Source: Slackia sp.
Lineage (GTDB): Bacteria; Actinomycetota; Coriobacteriia; Coriobacteriales; Eggerthellaceae
NCBI GenBank assembly: GCA_030527325.1
Contig: JAUNBA010000001.1
Span: 124,001 to 188,000, forward strand
DNA length: 64,000 bases
Reading direction: 5' to 3'
This document shows, in pieces, positions 9,705 through 18,601 of the stretch (within the stretch, counting starts at the first letter, position 1; every line of letters starts with the position of its first letter). The position numbers and the translations under genes were made by a program. The notes below the pieces were generated by a model, which saw nothing but the letters and a program-made list of their open reading frames with translations, was not told the DNA's origin and did no database searches.

Positions 9705-10301
9705 CTAACACCCCGCGGCGAACGCGTTGATGTAGTGGCGCACGAGCGCGCGATCGTCGGTCAAAACCAGGATGGAAATGACATCGAACCTGACACGGCC
9801 CTCATCGCCGTCGTAATCGACGAGGAAATATCCGGCAATGCGCTCGTAGCGGGATCGCTTACGCGGCGTGACAGCTTCCGAAGGAAAGCCCTTTTCCAGG
9901 CTCGTACGCGTCTTGACCTCGATGAACGCCAACACCCCGTCCTCGTCTTTGGCGATGATGTCGGCTTCGCCCGCAGGGCAGGTCCAATTGCGCTCGAGTA
10001 TGACGTAGCCGCGGCGTTTAAGCAGGGCACACGCCGCCTCCTCGCCCCGACGGCCCAGCTCCTGCTTCGTCAGCGACAACGCGTTCGAGCAATCGTCCTC
10101 GAAAAACTCTTCGTCGTCGCCATGCGGCTCGTCCGATTCCGGCCCCTCCGATTCGGCATCGGCGCATGCTCCGTCAAGGCGGGCATCGATATCGTCGAGA
10201 GCCGCATCGAGCGCGCCTCCCGCGCGGGCCATGCGCACGCGCGTCGCTTGGCGCGCTTTCGACTCAAGCGAAACGCCGTTGCATGATTCTTCGTATCCCA
10301 T
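9705..10301 (-). CDS. yraN: YraN family (UPF0102) endonuclease-like protein with acidic N-terminal extension
   Basis: Small protein of the restriction-endonuclease-like fold, of unclear role but usually next to rnhB and comM/dprA as here. The conserved core (about residues 82-198) contains LGRRGEEAACALLKRRGY, the nuclease-like residues in CPAGEADIIAKD, and AFIEVKTR. Family members are usually about 120 residues; this one has 198. The extra 75-80 N-terminal residues are strongly acidic (Asp/Glu-rich) and look disordered. The ATG at 10301 is chosen because AAGGAGAA lies 5 bases upstream. Confidence 0.88.
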   Translation of the reverse strand: MGYEESCNGVSLESKARQATRVRMARAGGALDAALDDIDARLDGACADAESEGPESDEPHGDDEEFFEDDCSNALSLTKQELGRRGEEAACALLKRRGYVILERNWTCPAGEADIIAKDEDGVLAFIEVKTRTSLEKGFPSEAVTPRKRSRYERIAGYFLVDYDGDEGRVRFDVISILVLTDDRALVRHYINAFAAGC

Positions 10302-10452
10302 CGCTTCTCCTTTCAACGAAAGGAAAGCCTACAGGCGATCTCTTGCCGCACACGGGCCGGTTGCCGCAAGGACCCCTGCACGAATCGATCCGCAATCCGG
10401 CATCGCCACGAGGCAGGAGCGGACGCGTCGCAGCGCACACATCGGCGCGAAG

Positions 10453-11226
10453 CTACGCATGCTTCGTCCATGCGCGACAGAACGTCGCCCGGTGAATGGG
10501 GCTCAATCCGTGCTCTTGTATGGCGGCGATATGCTCGGCGCTCGCGTAGCCCTTATTGCTTTCGAAGCCGTATTCGGGATACAAGGAAGCGTACGCGCGC
10601 ATCAATGCGTCGCGCTCCACTTTCGCGATGATCGACGCCGCCGCGATGGACGCGCACCGCGCATCGCCTTTCACCACGTTGACCTCACGCGGATCAAGGC
10701 CCAGCGCGTTGCCGTCGAGCAAAACGCATGCGGGCGCGACCCCTGTTGCATCGACGGCCTCCAGCGCACGCGAAAATGCGACGCGAAGGGCGGCCGCCAT
10801 ACCGTGCTCATCGATCCACGGCGCCTCGATATGCTGGATGTCCCACGCAAGCGCGTATCGCTTCACCTCGGCGGCGATACGCTCGCGCATTTCCGGCTTC
10901 ACCTGCTTGGAGTCGTTCAGGCCCTCGATGCGAGGAGCCTCGGGCAGTACGACGGCGGCGACCGTCAACGGCCCCGCAACGGGACCGCGGCCGACCTCGT
11001 CGAGCCCCACGGCCCTTCGACCTGCCGCAGCATCGCGCTCGAACGCATACATCCCATCGACACGTGCGCGCTCGATCCGCTGCGCCTCGATGCGTCGACG
11101 TGCGGACGCAAGCGCCGCGCGAACGCCCTTGCGGCCGTCATGTTCGAGTTCTCGTTCGAGCGACGCAAAAGCGGCTTCGTCCGCTTCGCCCAATTCCGCA
11201 CGGATATCCGCCACCGTACGCGTCAT
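10453..11226 (-). CDS. rnhB: Ribonuclease HII
   Basis: Cleaves RNA in RNA/DNA hybrids and at single misinserted ribonucleotides. The protein has 257 residues. The catalytic domain starts at about residue 72 with GLDEVGRGPVAGPLTVAAVV (the active-site D-E pair). Downstream are LLDGNALGL and GDARCASIAAASIIAKVERD, which carry the remaining acidic residues. The N-terminal 70 residues form a helical, charged extension of the kind seen in Gram-positive RNase HII. The start ATG has a strong GGAGGGAGAAGG region upstream. It lies downstream of the rplS terminator, so it needs its own promoter. Confidence 0.95.
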   Translation of the reverse strand: MTRTVADIRAELGEADEAAFASLERELEHDGRKGVRAALASARRRIEAQRIERARVDGMYAFERDAAAGRRAVGLDEVGRGPVAGPLTVAAVVLPEAPRIEGLNDSKQVKPEMRERIAAEVKRYALAWDIQHIEAPWIDEHGMAAALRVAFSRALEAVDATGVAPACVLLDGNALGLDPREVNVVKGDARCASIAAASIIAKVERDALMRAYASLYPEYGFESNKGYASAEHIAAIQEHGLSPIHRATFCRAWTKHA

Positions 11227-11346
11227 ACGCCTTCTCCCTCCTTGCGCGATCCGCGAAAACCGCAGAATCGCCTTCGAAACGCCGCCGCATCATCAGACGT
11301 ATGCAGCGACGACAAGCGAGCCAAACGACCGCATATATCGACCGCC

Positions 11347-11374
11347 ATAAAAAAAGCCCGCCGAAGCGGGCTTA
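11347..11374 (-). terminator. Intrinsic terminator of rplS
   Basis: On the minus strand: an 8-bp stem AAGCCCGC/GCGGGCTT closed by a TTCG tetraloop and followed directly by TTTTTTT. It lies 13 bases after the rplS stop and 121 bases before the rnhB start, separating the two transcripts. Confidence 0.93.
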
Positions 11375-11386
11375 GTCGAAGCAGGC

Positions 11387-11728
11387 CTAGAATGCCTTCT
11401 CCTTGATTTTCGCAGCCTTGCCGATCTTGTTGCGCAGATAGTAAAGCTTCGCACGACGGACGGCACCGTGACGGACGACCTCGATCTTCTCGATCTTGGG
11501 AGAGTGAACCGGGAAGGTACGCTCGACACCCACGGAGAAGCTGATCTTACGAACGGTGAAGGTCTCGCGGCAAGAATGGCCGTGACGACGAATGACGTCG
11601 CCCTGGAAGACCTGAATACGCTCGCGGTTGCCCTCTTTAATGCGATAGTGAACCTTGACGGTGTCGCCGACGTTGAACGGGGCGACCTCTTTGATCTGCT
11701 GCTGTTCGATTGCGCGGATGATATCCAT
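11387..11728 (-). CDS. rplS: Ribosomal protein L19
   Basis: 50S subunit protein at the subunit interface. The protein has 113 residues, the normal length. The family core [20 protein letters not shown], the FQGDVI motif and the basic C-terminus [15 protein letters not shown] are all present. The ATG is preceded by AGAAGGAAACGAA. trmD and rimM, its usual partners in many bacteria, are not adjacent. The gene is transcribed alone, from an upstream leader to its terminator. Confidence 0.98.
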   Translation of the reverse strand: MDIIRAIEQQQIKEVAPFNVGDTVKVHYRIKEGNRERIQVFQGDVIRRHGHSCRETFTVRKISFSVGVERTFPVHSPKIEKIEVVRHGAVRRAKLYYLRNKIGKAAKIKEKAF

Positions 11729-11983
11729 GTTTCGTTTCCTTCTATTTCGTCATTACACGACCGCTGATCAAGCGCTCTTTCGGATTAGGCGTACGCGTAC
11801 GAACGCGGGTATCGGAAACAATACCCCGATCGGCCCGATCCTTCACGGCCCCGAAAGGCTCCACCGTAAAAGAGGTCGGATGGAAACGTTGCGGTCCCCG
11901 AAAGGATACCGTTTGCTCCGACGTAGCACGGCGCGCTTAACAAGCCGACGCTGAATTATACCGGAACGGAACCCCTTGTGGTG
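11729..11983 (-). promoter_or_regulatory. Candidate rplS promoter and long 5' leader
   Basis: A perfect -10 TATAAT lies at 11955-11960 on the minus strand. The -35 region (around 11978-11983) is poor. If used, the leader before rplS would be about 220 bases. It holds small potential hairpins, for example GGGTAT/ATACCC near 11800-11820, and the sequence CCTTTCGGGG occurs twice. A regulatory leader for a single ribosomal-protein gene is plausible but inferred. Confidence 0.35.
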
Positions 11984-12004
11984 TATTTTTCGAAAATCAA
12001 CAGC

Positions 12005-12496
12005 CTAGCGAATCCCATCCAAGCCCACGCCCGCAAGCATTTCCCGCTCGCGTTCCTCCATGGCCTCCGCCTCCTCGTCGGAATGGACGTGATCCCATCC
12101 GCACAAATGCAGCAGACCATGCACGAGAAGCACCGCGAGCTCTTGCTGCGGCGTGGTTCCGAAACGGGCGGTCTGCGCGCGCGCCACATCGGACGCGATC
12201 ACGATATCGCCCAGCAAAAACGGTTCGTCATCGGGAACGCCGGCGTCTTCGAACGCATCGCCGGCATCGAAGTCGTCGTCGTATCCGTCGCATTCGAAAG
12301 ACAGCACATCCGTAGGACGATCGATGCCGCGAAATTCCCTGTTCAAACGATGGACTTCCTCATCCGTCGTCAACGTAATGGAAACCTCGGTGTTTTCAGG
12401 CTGGCCTTCCCGAGCCAGAACATATCGGGCGATGCCTTCGATATCGACCCCTTCGGCGATATCGGAACCATGCTCTATCTCTATTGCGATATTCAT
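12005..12496 (-). CDS. ybeY: YbeY, endoribonuclease for rRNA maturation
   Basis: Metal-dependent RNase involved in 16S rRNA 3' processing and ribosome quality control. The protein has 163 residues. The zinc-binding motif HGLLHLCGWDH (H-x3-H-x5-H) is intact, as is the preceding LNREFRGIDRPTDVLSF. An Asp-rich insertion of about 20 residues (DGYDDDFDAGDAFEDAG) follows that motif, longer than in typical members. The gene is 92 bases downstream of rsmE and is the last gene of the hrcA-led run. Confidence 0.95.
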   Translation of the reverse strand: MNIAIEIEHGSDIAEGVDIEGIARYVLAREGQPENTEVSITLTTDEEVHRLNREFRGIDRPTDVLSFECDGYDDDFDAGDAFEDAGVPDDEPFLLGDIVIASDVARAQTARFGTTPQQELAVLLVHGLLHLCGWDHVHSDEEAEAMEEREREMLAGVGLDGIR

Positions 12497-12588
12497 ATGA
12501 ACTCCTTCGATCGCGGCCGAAGCCGCACCTTACCGAAACGCGGCGCCGCGCAGGCCGCGTGCCGATGGATACATGCTCGATGATACGT

Positions 12589-13389
12589 CTATGCCCGCGG
12601 CGGGCGGGCGCCCATGCCGCCGCACTCGTAAAGAACCAACGCGGGCGCGACGACGCCCGCCGTTTCCGTGCGCAAAATAGACGATCCAAGCGTGACCGGG
12701 AAAGCGCGCGGCGACGATGTCAGCAGGTCGACCTCATCGGAGCTCAAGCCGCCCTCGGGGCCGACCACCACCACGATTTTCGCCTCCGAAGGATCGACGA
12801 TGCCAGCAGAAGAAAACGCGGCATCGAGCGCATCGGCTATCGTGGACGTAGACGGGCATTCCTCCCAGCATACCAGAACCGCCGTGGCGTCCTCGAAGGC
12901 GCGCGCCGCCTGCGCGACCGACAGCGGATTTGCAACCACGGGCTCTTCCATTCTGCCTGCTTGCATAGCGGCGGAATGCGCTATCGCCTGCCAACGCTGC
13001 AACTTCGAGGCGGTTTTTTTCGGATCGAGCTTCATCACGCTGCGCGCGCATTTCAAAGGAACGAACGAGGAGACGCCGACCTCGGTTGCATGACGGACGA
13101 TATCGTCCATCTTGTCACCTTTCGCAAGGCCTTGCGCGAGCACGACAGCGGGATCCGTGCGCGGTGCGTCCATCTTCTGGGCGATACGCACCACGAGCCC
13201 GTCTCCCGCCGCCGTCACCTCGCATTCGAAATAATCGCGGGCAGCGTCGACCACGCCGATATGCTCACCGGGAGCAAGGCGCAAGACGCGCGCATGCTTG
13301 GCGTCGGCATCAGTGAGGCGCAACGTGAATTCGGAAGATTCTTGCTCGCCTATCACCTGGTCGTCGAGGAAGAAATGATGCAGCGACAT
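12589..13389 (-). CDS. rsmE: RsmE, 16S rRNA (uracil-1498-N3)-methyltransferase
   Basis: SPOUT-class methyltransferase that modifies 16S rRNA U1498. The protein has 266 residues. An N-terminal PUA-like domain (about 1-80, ending in the HARVLRL region) precedes the trefoil-knot domain. The SAM-binding knot motifs are GPEGGLSSDEVD and LGSSILRTETAG. It sits between dgkA and ybeY. In many genomes rsmE follows dnaJ and prmA; prmA is absent here. Confidence 0.95.
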   Translation of the reverse strand: MSLHHFFLDDQVIGEQESSEFTLRLTDADAKHARVLRLAPGEHIGVVDAARDYFECEVTAAGDGLVVRIAQKMDAPRTDPAVVLAQGLAKGDKMDDIVRHATEVGVSSFVPLKCARSVMKLDPKKTASKLQRWQAIAHSAAMQAGRMEEPVVANPLSVAQAARAFEDATAVLVCWEECPSTSTIADALDAAFSSAGIVDPSEAKIVVVVGPEGGLSSDEVDLLTSSPRAFPVTLGSSILRTETAGVVAPALVLYECGGMGARPPRA

Positions 13390-13436
13390 GGCGTTCCTTT
13401 CATTTCAATCGCGTGCGCGTCATAAAGCGACGGGCG

Positions 13437-13829
13437 CTACGCGGACACGAGGCCGATCACGGCGGATCCATAAACGATAGCGGCCACGACCACGCTCGAG
13501 CAAGCAGTGATCAAAGCGGCCCCCGCAGCGCAATCCTTAGCACGCGCCGCGAGAGGATGGATGTCGGGCGAAGCAAGATCGACGACGGATTCGATGGCCG
13601 TATTGATCGTTTCAAGGGCGATTTGCACGCCTATGCATACGACGACGGCGACCCATCCCCATGCGGGAACCCGCAAAACCGCGCACAACGCCAGCGCGAG
13701 CAGCGCCGCGGCGACATCGATACGAAAATTCCGCTCATGCCACGCAGCGCGCACGCCGTCGGCCGCATGGCGAAACGAGGAAAGAAACGTATTCTCCCGT
13801 TTCAAATCGGCTCCCGTACGACGGCTCAT
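13437..13829 (-). CDS. dgkA: Undecaprenol/diacylglycerol kinase (DgkA family)
   Basis: Small trimeric membrane kinase that phosphorylates undecaprenol (Gram-positive role) or diacylglycerol. From ATG 13829 it has 130 residues, with three hydrophobic helices and the signature ETINTAIESVVDL. The ATG overlaps the mtaB stop (ATGA), which fixes the start and shows translational coupling. A longer in-frame start lies inside mtaB and is rejected. The position between mtaB and rsmE/ybeY matches the dgkA/ybeY neighbourhood of Gram-positive bacteria. Confidence 0.92.
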   Translation of the reverse strand: MSRRTGADLKRENTFLSSFRHAADGVRAAWHERNFRIDVAAALLALALCAVLRVPAWGWVAVVVCIGVQIALETINTAIESVVDLASPDIHPLAARAKDCAAGAALITACSSVVVAAIVYGSAVIGLVSA

Positions 13830-15043
13830 AGCGCACACTCCACCAAATCGCCCACGCGCGCCCCGCACGGCGCTTCGATCGTATGATAGCTTTCCGTAGT
13901 CGCCATGCCGTCGGTTTCGACCAGCACACGCTCGAAAGCACCACGGCGACGAGCGAGGTCTTCCTCCCTCAACCGACGCGCAAGGCCTTCAAGCCTTTTC
14001 GCTCGATCCGCTTTCTCCTCGGGAGAAACCTGATCGGGCCTTCGGGCCGCAGGCGTGCCCTCGCGCTTCGAATAGCGGAAGATATGCATCTTCGAAAAAC
14101 GGCACGCGCGGGCCACGGCCATCGTTTCCTGAAAATCATCTTCGGTCTCGCCGGGAAATCCGACGATGACGTCGGTCGAAAGCGCAAGCGTAGGCATGGC
14201 CCGATAAAGACGCTCCACCAAATCAAGATAGTACGAGGCCTTATAAGGACGGGCCATCTCCTTGAGCACGCGCGCGGACCCCGACTGCAAGGGCAGATGC
14301 AGATGCCTGCAGATTCTGCCTTCGGAGCGAGACATGAGCGCGATCAAGGCGTCGTCGACATCTTTCGGCTCCACCGAAGAAATGCGGAACCGCACGTCGT
14401 CATCGGTGGATTCGAGCAACATGGCCAGCAAATCGGCCAGCGAAACGCCGCCATCATCGTACGACCCGAGGTTGATGCCCGTCAGCACGATCTCATGCAC
14501 GCCCGCGGCAGCGAGACGGCGCGCCTCTTCGACGATTTCGGCATGCGGACGAGAAGCGGCTCGGCCGCGCGCCACATGCACGATGCAGTACGTACAAGCG
14601 TTATCACAGCCATCTTGCACCTTGATGCCGACGCGCGTGGGAAATGCCTCCCCGACACGCACGACAGGAGCGTCGCCATGCGGCTCGAACGCCATGGCCT
14701 CGGAATCGAGCAGGCCCGCCATCGAGCCTTTGGGGACGACCTGAACGCGACCGTCCATCGCCTCGAACACAGCGGGATCGATGGCTGCAGCGCAGCCGGT
14801 CACGATCACGCGGGCCGCATCGTTCGAACGCAGCGCCGCACGTACCGCCTTGCGCGTCTTCTTCTCCGCTTCGCCCGTAACCGTGCATGTGTTGACGATA
14901 ATCAAATCGGCCTCGGAAAGGTCGGCGTTTCGAGCCCCCGCCGCCAAAAGCCGCGCGGCGAAATCATCGCTTTCGACCCGATTCACCTTGCATCCGAGAT
15001 TGACTACATGGAACGCAGGAGCGCTGCTGGAGGCGTCGAACAC
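13826..15043 (-). CDS. mtaB: MtaB, tRNA t6A37 methylthiotransferase (radical SAM)
   Basis: Adds a methylthio group to t6A37 in ANN-decoding tRNAs. The UPF0004 domain opens with NLGCKVNRVESD; the radical-SAM cluster motif is CDNACTYCIV (C-x3-C-x2-C); the middle has LTGINLGSYDDG; and a C-terminal TRAM-like region is present. GTG 15043 (405 residues) is preferred because AAAGG lies 6 bases upstream and the family starts close to the first Cys motif; ATG 15079 and a TTG/GTG-type start near 15145 are in frame. It is downstream of dnaJ and overlaps dgkA. Confidence 0.9.
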   Translation of the reverse strand: MFDASSSAPAFHVVNLGCKVNRVESDDFAARLLAAGARNADLSEADLIIVNTCTVTGEAEKKTRKAVRAALRSNDAARVIVTGCAAAIDPAVFEAMDGRVQVVPKGSMAGLLDSEAMAFEPHGDAPVVRVGEAFPTRVGIKVQDGCDNACTYCIVHVARGRAASRPHAEIVEEARRLAAAGVHEIVLTGINLGSYDDGGVSLADLLAMLLESTDDDVRFRISSVEPKDVDDALIALMSRSEGRICRHLHLPLQSGSARVLKEMARPYKASYYLDLVERLYRAMPTLALSTDVIVGFPGETEDDFQETMAVARACRFSKMHIFRYSKREGTPAARRPDQVSPEEKADRAKRLEGLARRLREEDLARRRGAFERVLVETDGMATTESYHTIEAPCGARVGDLVECAL

Positions 15044-15235
15044 ATCGAACCTTTCGTAGAGGCGAACAACAAAGCGCATGCGTGCCAGGCGATGCGCAGA
15101 AATAGACGGGGCGCGTCCGCATGGAAAACCCGCCCTTCGAATCACGCCGTCCGCAAGGACGGGATATCGTCGGAAGGCGTCTTGAACGCAAGGACCGCGC
15201 GCATGGCCGACAGGCCCGCACGCGGCCCTGGCGCA

Positions 15236-16372
15236 TTAGTTGAAAGCATCACGCAGCTTCTGTAAAGGAGTGCGTGCATCGCTGACTTCTTCACCGAACT
15301 CGACCGCCACTTTCTCAAGCAGCTCGCGCTGCTTTTTCGTGACCTTCTTCGGAATGAGCACGTTGATATGCACGTACATGTCGCCGCGCGTATCGGCGTT
15401 CAGACGCGGCATGCCCATGCCCTTGACGCGCACGATCTGCTCGTTTTGGCATCCCTCGGGAATGCGCACCTGCACTTTCTCATCTTCGAAAATGCCGTCT
15501 ATCTCTATTTCGGCGCCCAAGGTCGCCTGGATGAAGCTCACGTTCGCACGGGCGTGCAGATTGTCGCCCTCGCGCTCGAAGAACTCATGCGGCTGGATGC
15601 GGCAGGTGACGATGAGGTCGCCTGCCTTCGCGCCGTGCATGCCGGCCTCGCCGAAACCGCTCACGCGCAACTGCTGGCCTTCGCGAATGCCCGCAGGCAC
15701 TTCGACCGTGACATGCTGACGATCGGGAATACGGCCCTGGCCTTCGCACTCTTCGCACGGGTTCTCGATGACTTTGCCCGTGCCGCCGCAGTTGCGACAC
15801 GTGCTCGCCGTCTGCATATCGCCCAAAAACGTATGCTGCACCGTTACGACGCGGCCGCGTCCCGAGCACTCGGGGCAATCGATTTCACGTCCGCCTTCGC
15901 CCATGCCGCTGCCTCCGCACGTCTCGCACGGAGCAAGGCGATCGTACACGATCTCTTTTTTGGCGCCGGCGGCGACCTCTTCAAGCGTCAGGCGCAATCC
16001 GACGCCCATGTCGCGCCCTTCTTTGCGCACATTGGCGCGACCGCCCGCCGCGGCTCCCCCGAAAAAGCTCGAGAACAAATCGCCCATATCGAAACCGCCG
16101 CCGAAAATGTCGTCGAAATCGACATACTGGTACCCGCCGCCAGGACCGCCCGAGGCGCCGGGAATAGTACCGAAACGATCGTATTGGGCTCGCTTGGCGG
16201 AATCCGACAACACATCGTACGCCTCATTGAGCTCTTTGAAGCGCTCCTCCGCATCGGGCGCCTTATTCACATCGGGATGCAATTCGCGGGCCTTGCGACG
16301 GAACGCCTTCTTTATCTCATCGTCGGTGGCTGTCTTCGATACGCCTAAAACGTCATAGAGGTCTTTTGCCAT
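15236..16372 (-). CDS. dnaJ: DnaJ (Hsp40) co-chaperone
   Basis: Stimulates DnaK ATPase and delivers unfolded substrates. The protein has 378 residues in the full type I layout: a J-domain (about 1-70) with the HPD motif, a G/F-rich linker, four zinc repeats ([32 protein letters not shown]) at about 150-220, then the substrate-binding domains. It follows hrcA by 25 bases, so it belongs to the CIRCE-controlled transcript. dnaK and grpE are not in the window; a second dnaJ may be present with them elsewhere. Confidence 0.97.
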   Translation of the reverse strand: MAKDLYDVLGVSKTATDDEIKKAFRRKARELHPDVNKAPDAEERFKELNEAYDVLSDSAKRAQYDRFGTIPGASGGPGGGYQYVDFDDIFGGGFDMGDLFSSFFGGAAAGGRANVRKEGRDMGVGLRLTLEEVAAGAKKEIVYDRLAPCETCGGSGMGEGGREIDCPECSGRGRVVTVQHTFLGDMQTASTCRNCGGTGKVIENPCEECEGQGRIPDRQHVTVEVPAGIREGQQLRVSGFGEAGMHGAKAGDLIVTCRIQPHEFFEREGDNLHARANVSFIQATLGAEIEIDGIFEDEKVQVRIPEGCQNEQIVRVKGMGMPRLNADTRGDMYVHINVLIPKKVTKKQRELLEKVAVEFGEEVSDARTPLQKLRDAFN

Positions 16373-16397
16373 AACGGTCGGTTACCTTCCTTGCTAT

Positions 16398-17402
16398 TTA
16401 AAGATCGCCCAGCGCGCTGCGCGCCGAACGAACTGCCTTGATCACTTTCGAGTAGTCCATACGCGTCGGCCCGATAACCGCGACGATGCCGGACGAGCCG
16501 CACGAGCCGTACTGTGCAGCCACGACCGACACTCCGGCAAGCTTGCTCGACTCGTTTTCCGAACCGATACGCACTTCGATCGCGTTATCCGATTCCGCCA
16601 CGTCATCGAACAGATGCATCAGCACCGTGTCGTCTTCGAGCACCTGCAGCACGGGCAGCGCCGCCGACGCGTTGCTGAATTCCGGTTTGCTCAGAAGGGA
16701 GGATATGCCCAGACGATAGGCGCGATCCGATTCCCCCTCATTCAAACACACGACCAACTCGTCGACGATGATGCGCGCGAGCGGGCTCGAAAGCGCATCG
16801 GAGATGTTCGCACGCGCCATACCGCGCACCTGCGCCATCGGCTTGCCCGACAGCACTTCGTTCAAGGCATTCTGCACGACAGCAAGCTCGTCGGAAGAAA
16901 CCTCGTCGGCGAATTCGACATGACGGTCGAGAACCTGCCCGTCGTCGGTGACCACCACCATCAAAGCGCGACGAGGGGTGAACGAAACGAGCGAGACCTG
17001 CTTGACTGCCGTTCCGAGCAGCGACGGCGCCAAAACGACGGACAGGCAATCAGTCAGACGCGTCAAAGCCGCCGATGTCTTCTCCATCAAATCGTCCATC
17101 TTCGATGCCGCATCGCGCAATTCGTCGAAGGTGCCTCCTTCGGCCTCTTCGCCGAATTCGTCTTCGAGCAAATCATCGACGAACGCGCGATAACCGGCAT
17201 CGGTCGGAATGCGGCCCGCCGACGTGTGCGGCGAAGTCAGATATCCCTCGTCCTCAAGAACGGACAGCTCGTTGCGCACCGTAGCCGGCGACACGCCCAA
17301 GCGATATCGGTCGACAAGCGTGCGCGAGCCGACCGGCTGGGCGTGGGCTATGTAGTCCTCGATAAGGGCTTGAAGCACCCTTTGCCTGCGATCGGATAAC
17401 AC
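16398..17402 (-). CDS. hrcA: HrcA, heat-inducible transcription repressor
   Basis: Repressor of chaperone genes that binds CIRCE elements. The protein has 334 residues. An N-terminal winged helix (SDRRQRVLQALIEDYIAHAQ, then PVGSRTLVDRY and SPATVRNELSVLEDEGYL) is followed by a GAF-like dimerisation domain ending in IGPTRMDYSKVI. The start is GTG with GAGG close upstream. A CIRCE element lies 57-83 bases upstream, so autoregulation of hrcA-dnaJ is expected. Confidence 0.96.
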   Translation of the reverse strand: MLSDRRQRVLQALIEDYIAHAQPVGSRTLVDRYRLGVSPATVRNELSVLEDEGYLTSPHTSAGRIPTDAGYRAFVDDLLEDEFGEEAEGGTFDELRDAASKMDDLMEKTSAALTRLTDCLSVVLAPSLLGTAVKQVSLVSFTPRRALMVVVTDDGQVLDRHVEFADEVSSDELAVVQNALNEVLSGKPMAQVRGMARANISDALSSPLARIIVDELVVCLNEGESDRAYRLGISSLLSKPEFSNASAALPVLQVLEDDTVLMHLFDDVAESDNAIEVRIGSENESSKLAGVSVVAAQYGSCGSSGIVAVIGPTRMDYSKVIKAVRSARSALGDL

Positions 17403-17458
17403 GAAACCTCGACCTCCTCCGTAACCATAGATAATGCGCCGACTACATTCGCTTCATT

Positions 17459-17485
17459 TTAGCAGCCATAATCAGCGAGTGCTAA
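17459..17485 (-). promoter_or_regulatory. CIRCE operator (HrcA binding site)
   Basis: On the minus strand: TTAGCACTC, nine bases, then GGCTGCTAA. The consensus is TTAGCACTC-N9-GAGTGCTAA; one half-site is perfect and the other has two mismatches (7/9). The 9-base spacer is exact. It lies immediately before hrcA, where such sites are expected. A possible -35 (TTGCGC) lies just upstream of it and a possible -10 (GATTAT) within its spacer. Confidence 0.9.
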
Positions 17486-17575
17486 TCCATGGCGCAATCG
17501 TCACGGACACGTCATTTTGAACCGCCTTCTTGGAAAGACGACCGATACGCAGCCGATTTCAGGCGGACAGCCGCG

Positions 17576-18601
17576 CTAAACGCCGTCGGGACTCTGAATG
17601 CCCTCGGATTCCGCACGATGCCAGTCTTCGACCAAACGCTCCAAAACAGCGTCGAAATCGGCGAGCGTGATGCATTGGTTCAAATCGCCGCGCGCACGGG
17701 CCGCACCGGGAATGCCCCTCAGATACCACATCACGTGTTTGCGCATGTAGACAAGATTGCCGCCTACGCGCCGAGACAGCAGCGCGGCATGACGATGAGC
17801 CATGGCGATACGGTCCTCGACCGACGGAGCGGTCGGCTCGTCTTCCCCGCGCAACACGGCTTTCACCTGAGAAAAGAGCCACGGATTGCCCTGCGCGGCA
17901 CGACCGATCATCACCGCATCGCATCCGGTGCGATCGACCAAGGCCGCCGCATCCGCGCCGCTTCGCACATCGCCGTTTCCGATGACAGGCACGCTGACCG
18001 CACGCTTCACGCGCGCAATGACATCCCAATCGGCGACGCCTGTATAGAATTGAGCAGCCGTGCGCCCATGGACCGCAAGAGCAGCCGCGCCCGACGCCTC
18101 AAGCATACGAGCGAATTCCACCGCTTTATCCTCGCCCGCAGCGTATCCCTTACGAAACTTCACGGTGACAGGATGCGAAATCGCCGAAGAAACCGCACGC
18201 ACGATGTCGCACGCAAGATCGGGATCGGTCATCAGCGCGCTGCCGTCGCCTTTTTTGACGATCTTGCGAGCCGGACATCCCATATTGATGTCTATATAAG
18301 CGAGAGCATCGCCCATCTCCTCTTCGACCCATGCCGCTTGACGAGCCATCGTTTCCGGCTCGTGACCGAAAAGCTGCACGGCGACACGCCTCTCATTCGC
18401 AGCACGGTCAAGCAGACGGCGCGTCTTCTCATTAGCAAATGAAAGCGCTTTCGACGACACCATCTCGGTATAGGTCGAATCGACGCCGCATTCGATGCAA
18501 AGCGATCGGAACGCCACGTCGTTCACGCCGGCCATCGGGGCCAGCAGCACCGGCGTGCCCGTCGGCTTATCGCCGCCGACAAGATCACGGAGCCAGCTCA
18601 T
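17576..18601 (-). CDS. dusB: DusB-like tRNA-dihydrouridine synthase
   Basis: FMN enzyme that reduces uridines in the tRNA D-loop. From ATG 18601 it has 341 residues. The TIM-barrel start VLLAPMAGVNDVAFR, the active-site segment INMGCPARKIVKKGDGSALM (catalytic Cys) and the FMN-phosphate region PVIGNGDV...MIGRAAQGNPW are all present. The start has GGAGG four bases upstream and overlaps hemW by 17 bases, so translation is coupled. A longer upstream start in hemW is rejected. Confidence 0.93.
   Translation of the reverse strand: MSWLRDLVGGDKPTGTPVLLAPMAGVNDVAFRSLCIECGVDSTYTEMVSSKALSFANEKTRRLLDRAANERRVAVQLFGHEPETMARQAAWVEEEMGDALAYIDINMGCPARKIVKKGDGSALMTDPDLACDIVRAVSSAISHPVTVKFRKGYAAGEDKAVEFARMLEASGAAALAVHGRTAAQFYTGVADWDVIARVKRAVSVPVIGNGDVRSGADAAALVDRTGCDAVMIGRAAQGNPWLFSQVKAVLRGEDEPTAPSVEDRIAMAHRHAALLSRRVGGNLVYMRKHVMWYLRGIPGAARARGDLNQCITLADFDAVLERLVEDWHRAESEGIQSPDGV

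Noticed and set aside
15044..15145. N-terminal extension of MtaB
   Set aside because: The extra residues are not family-like, and GTG 15043 has a ribosome site; ATG 15079 remains possible.
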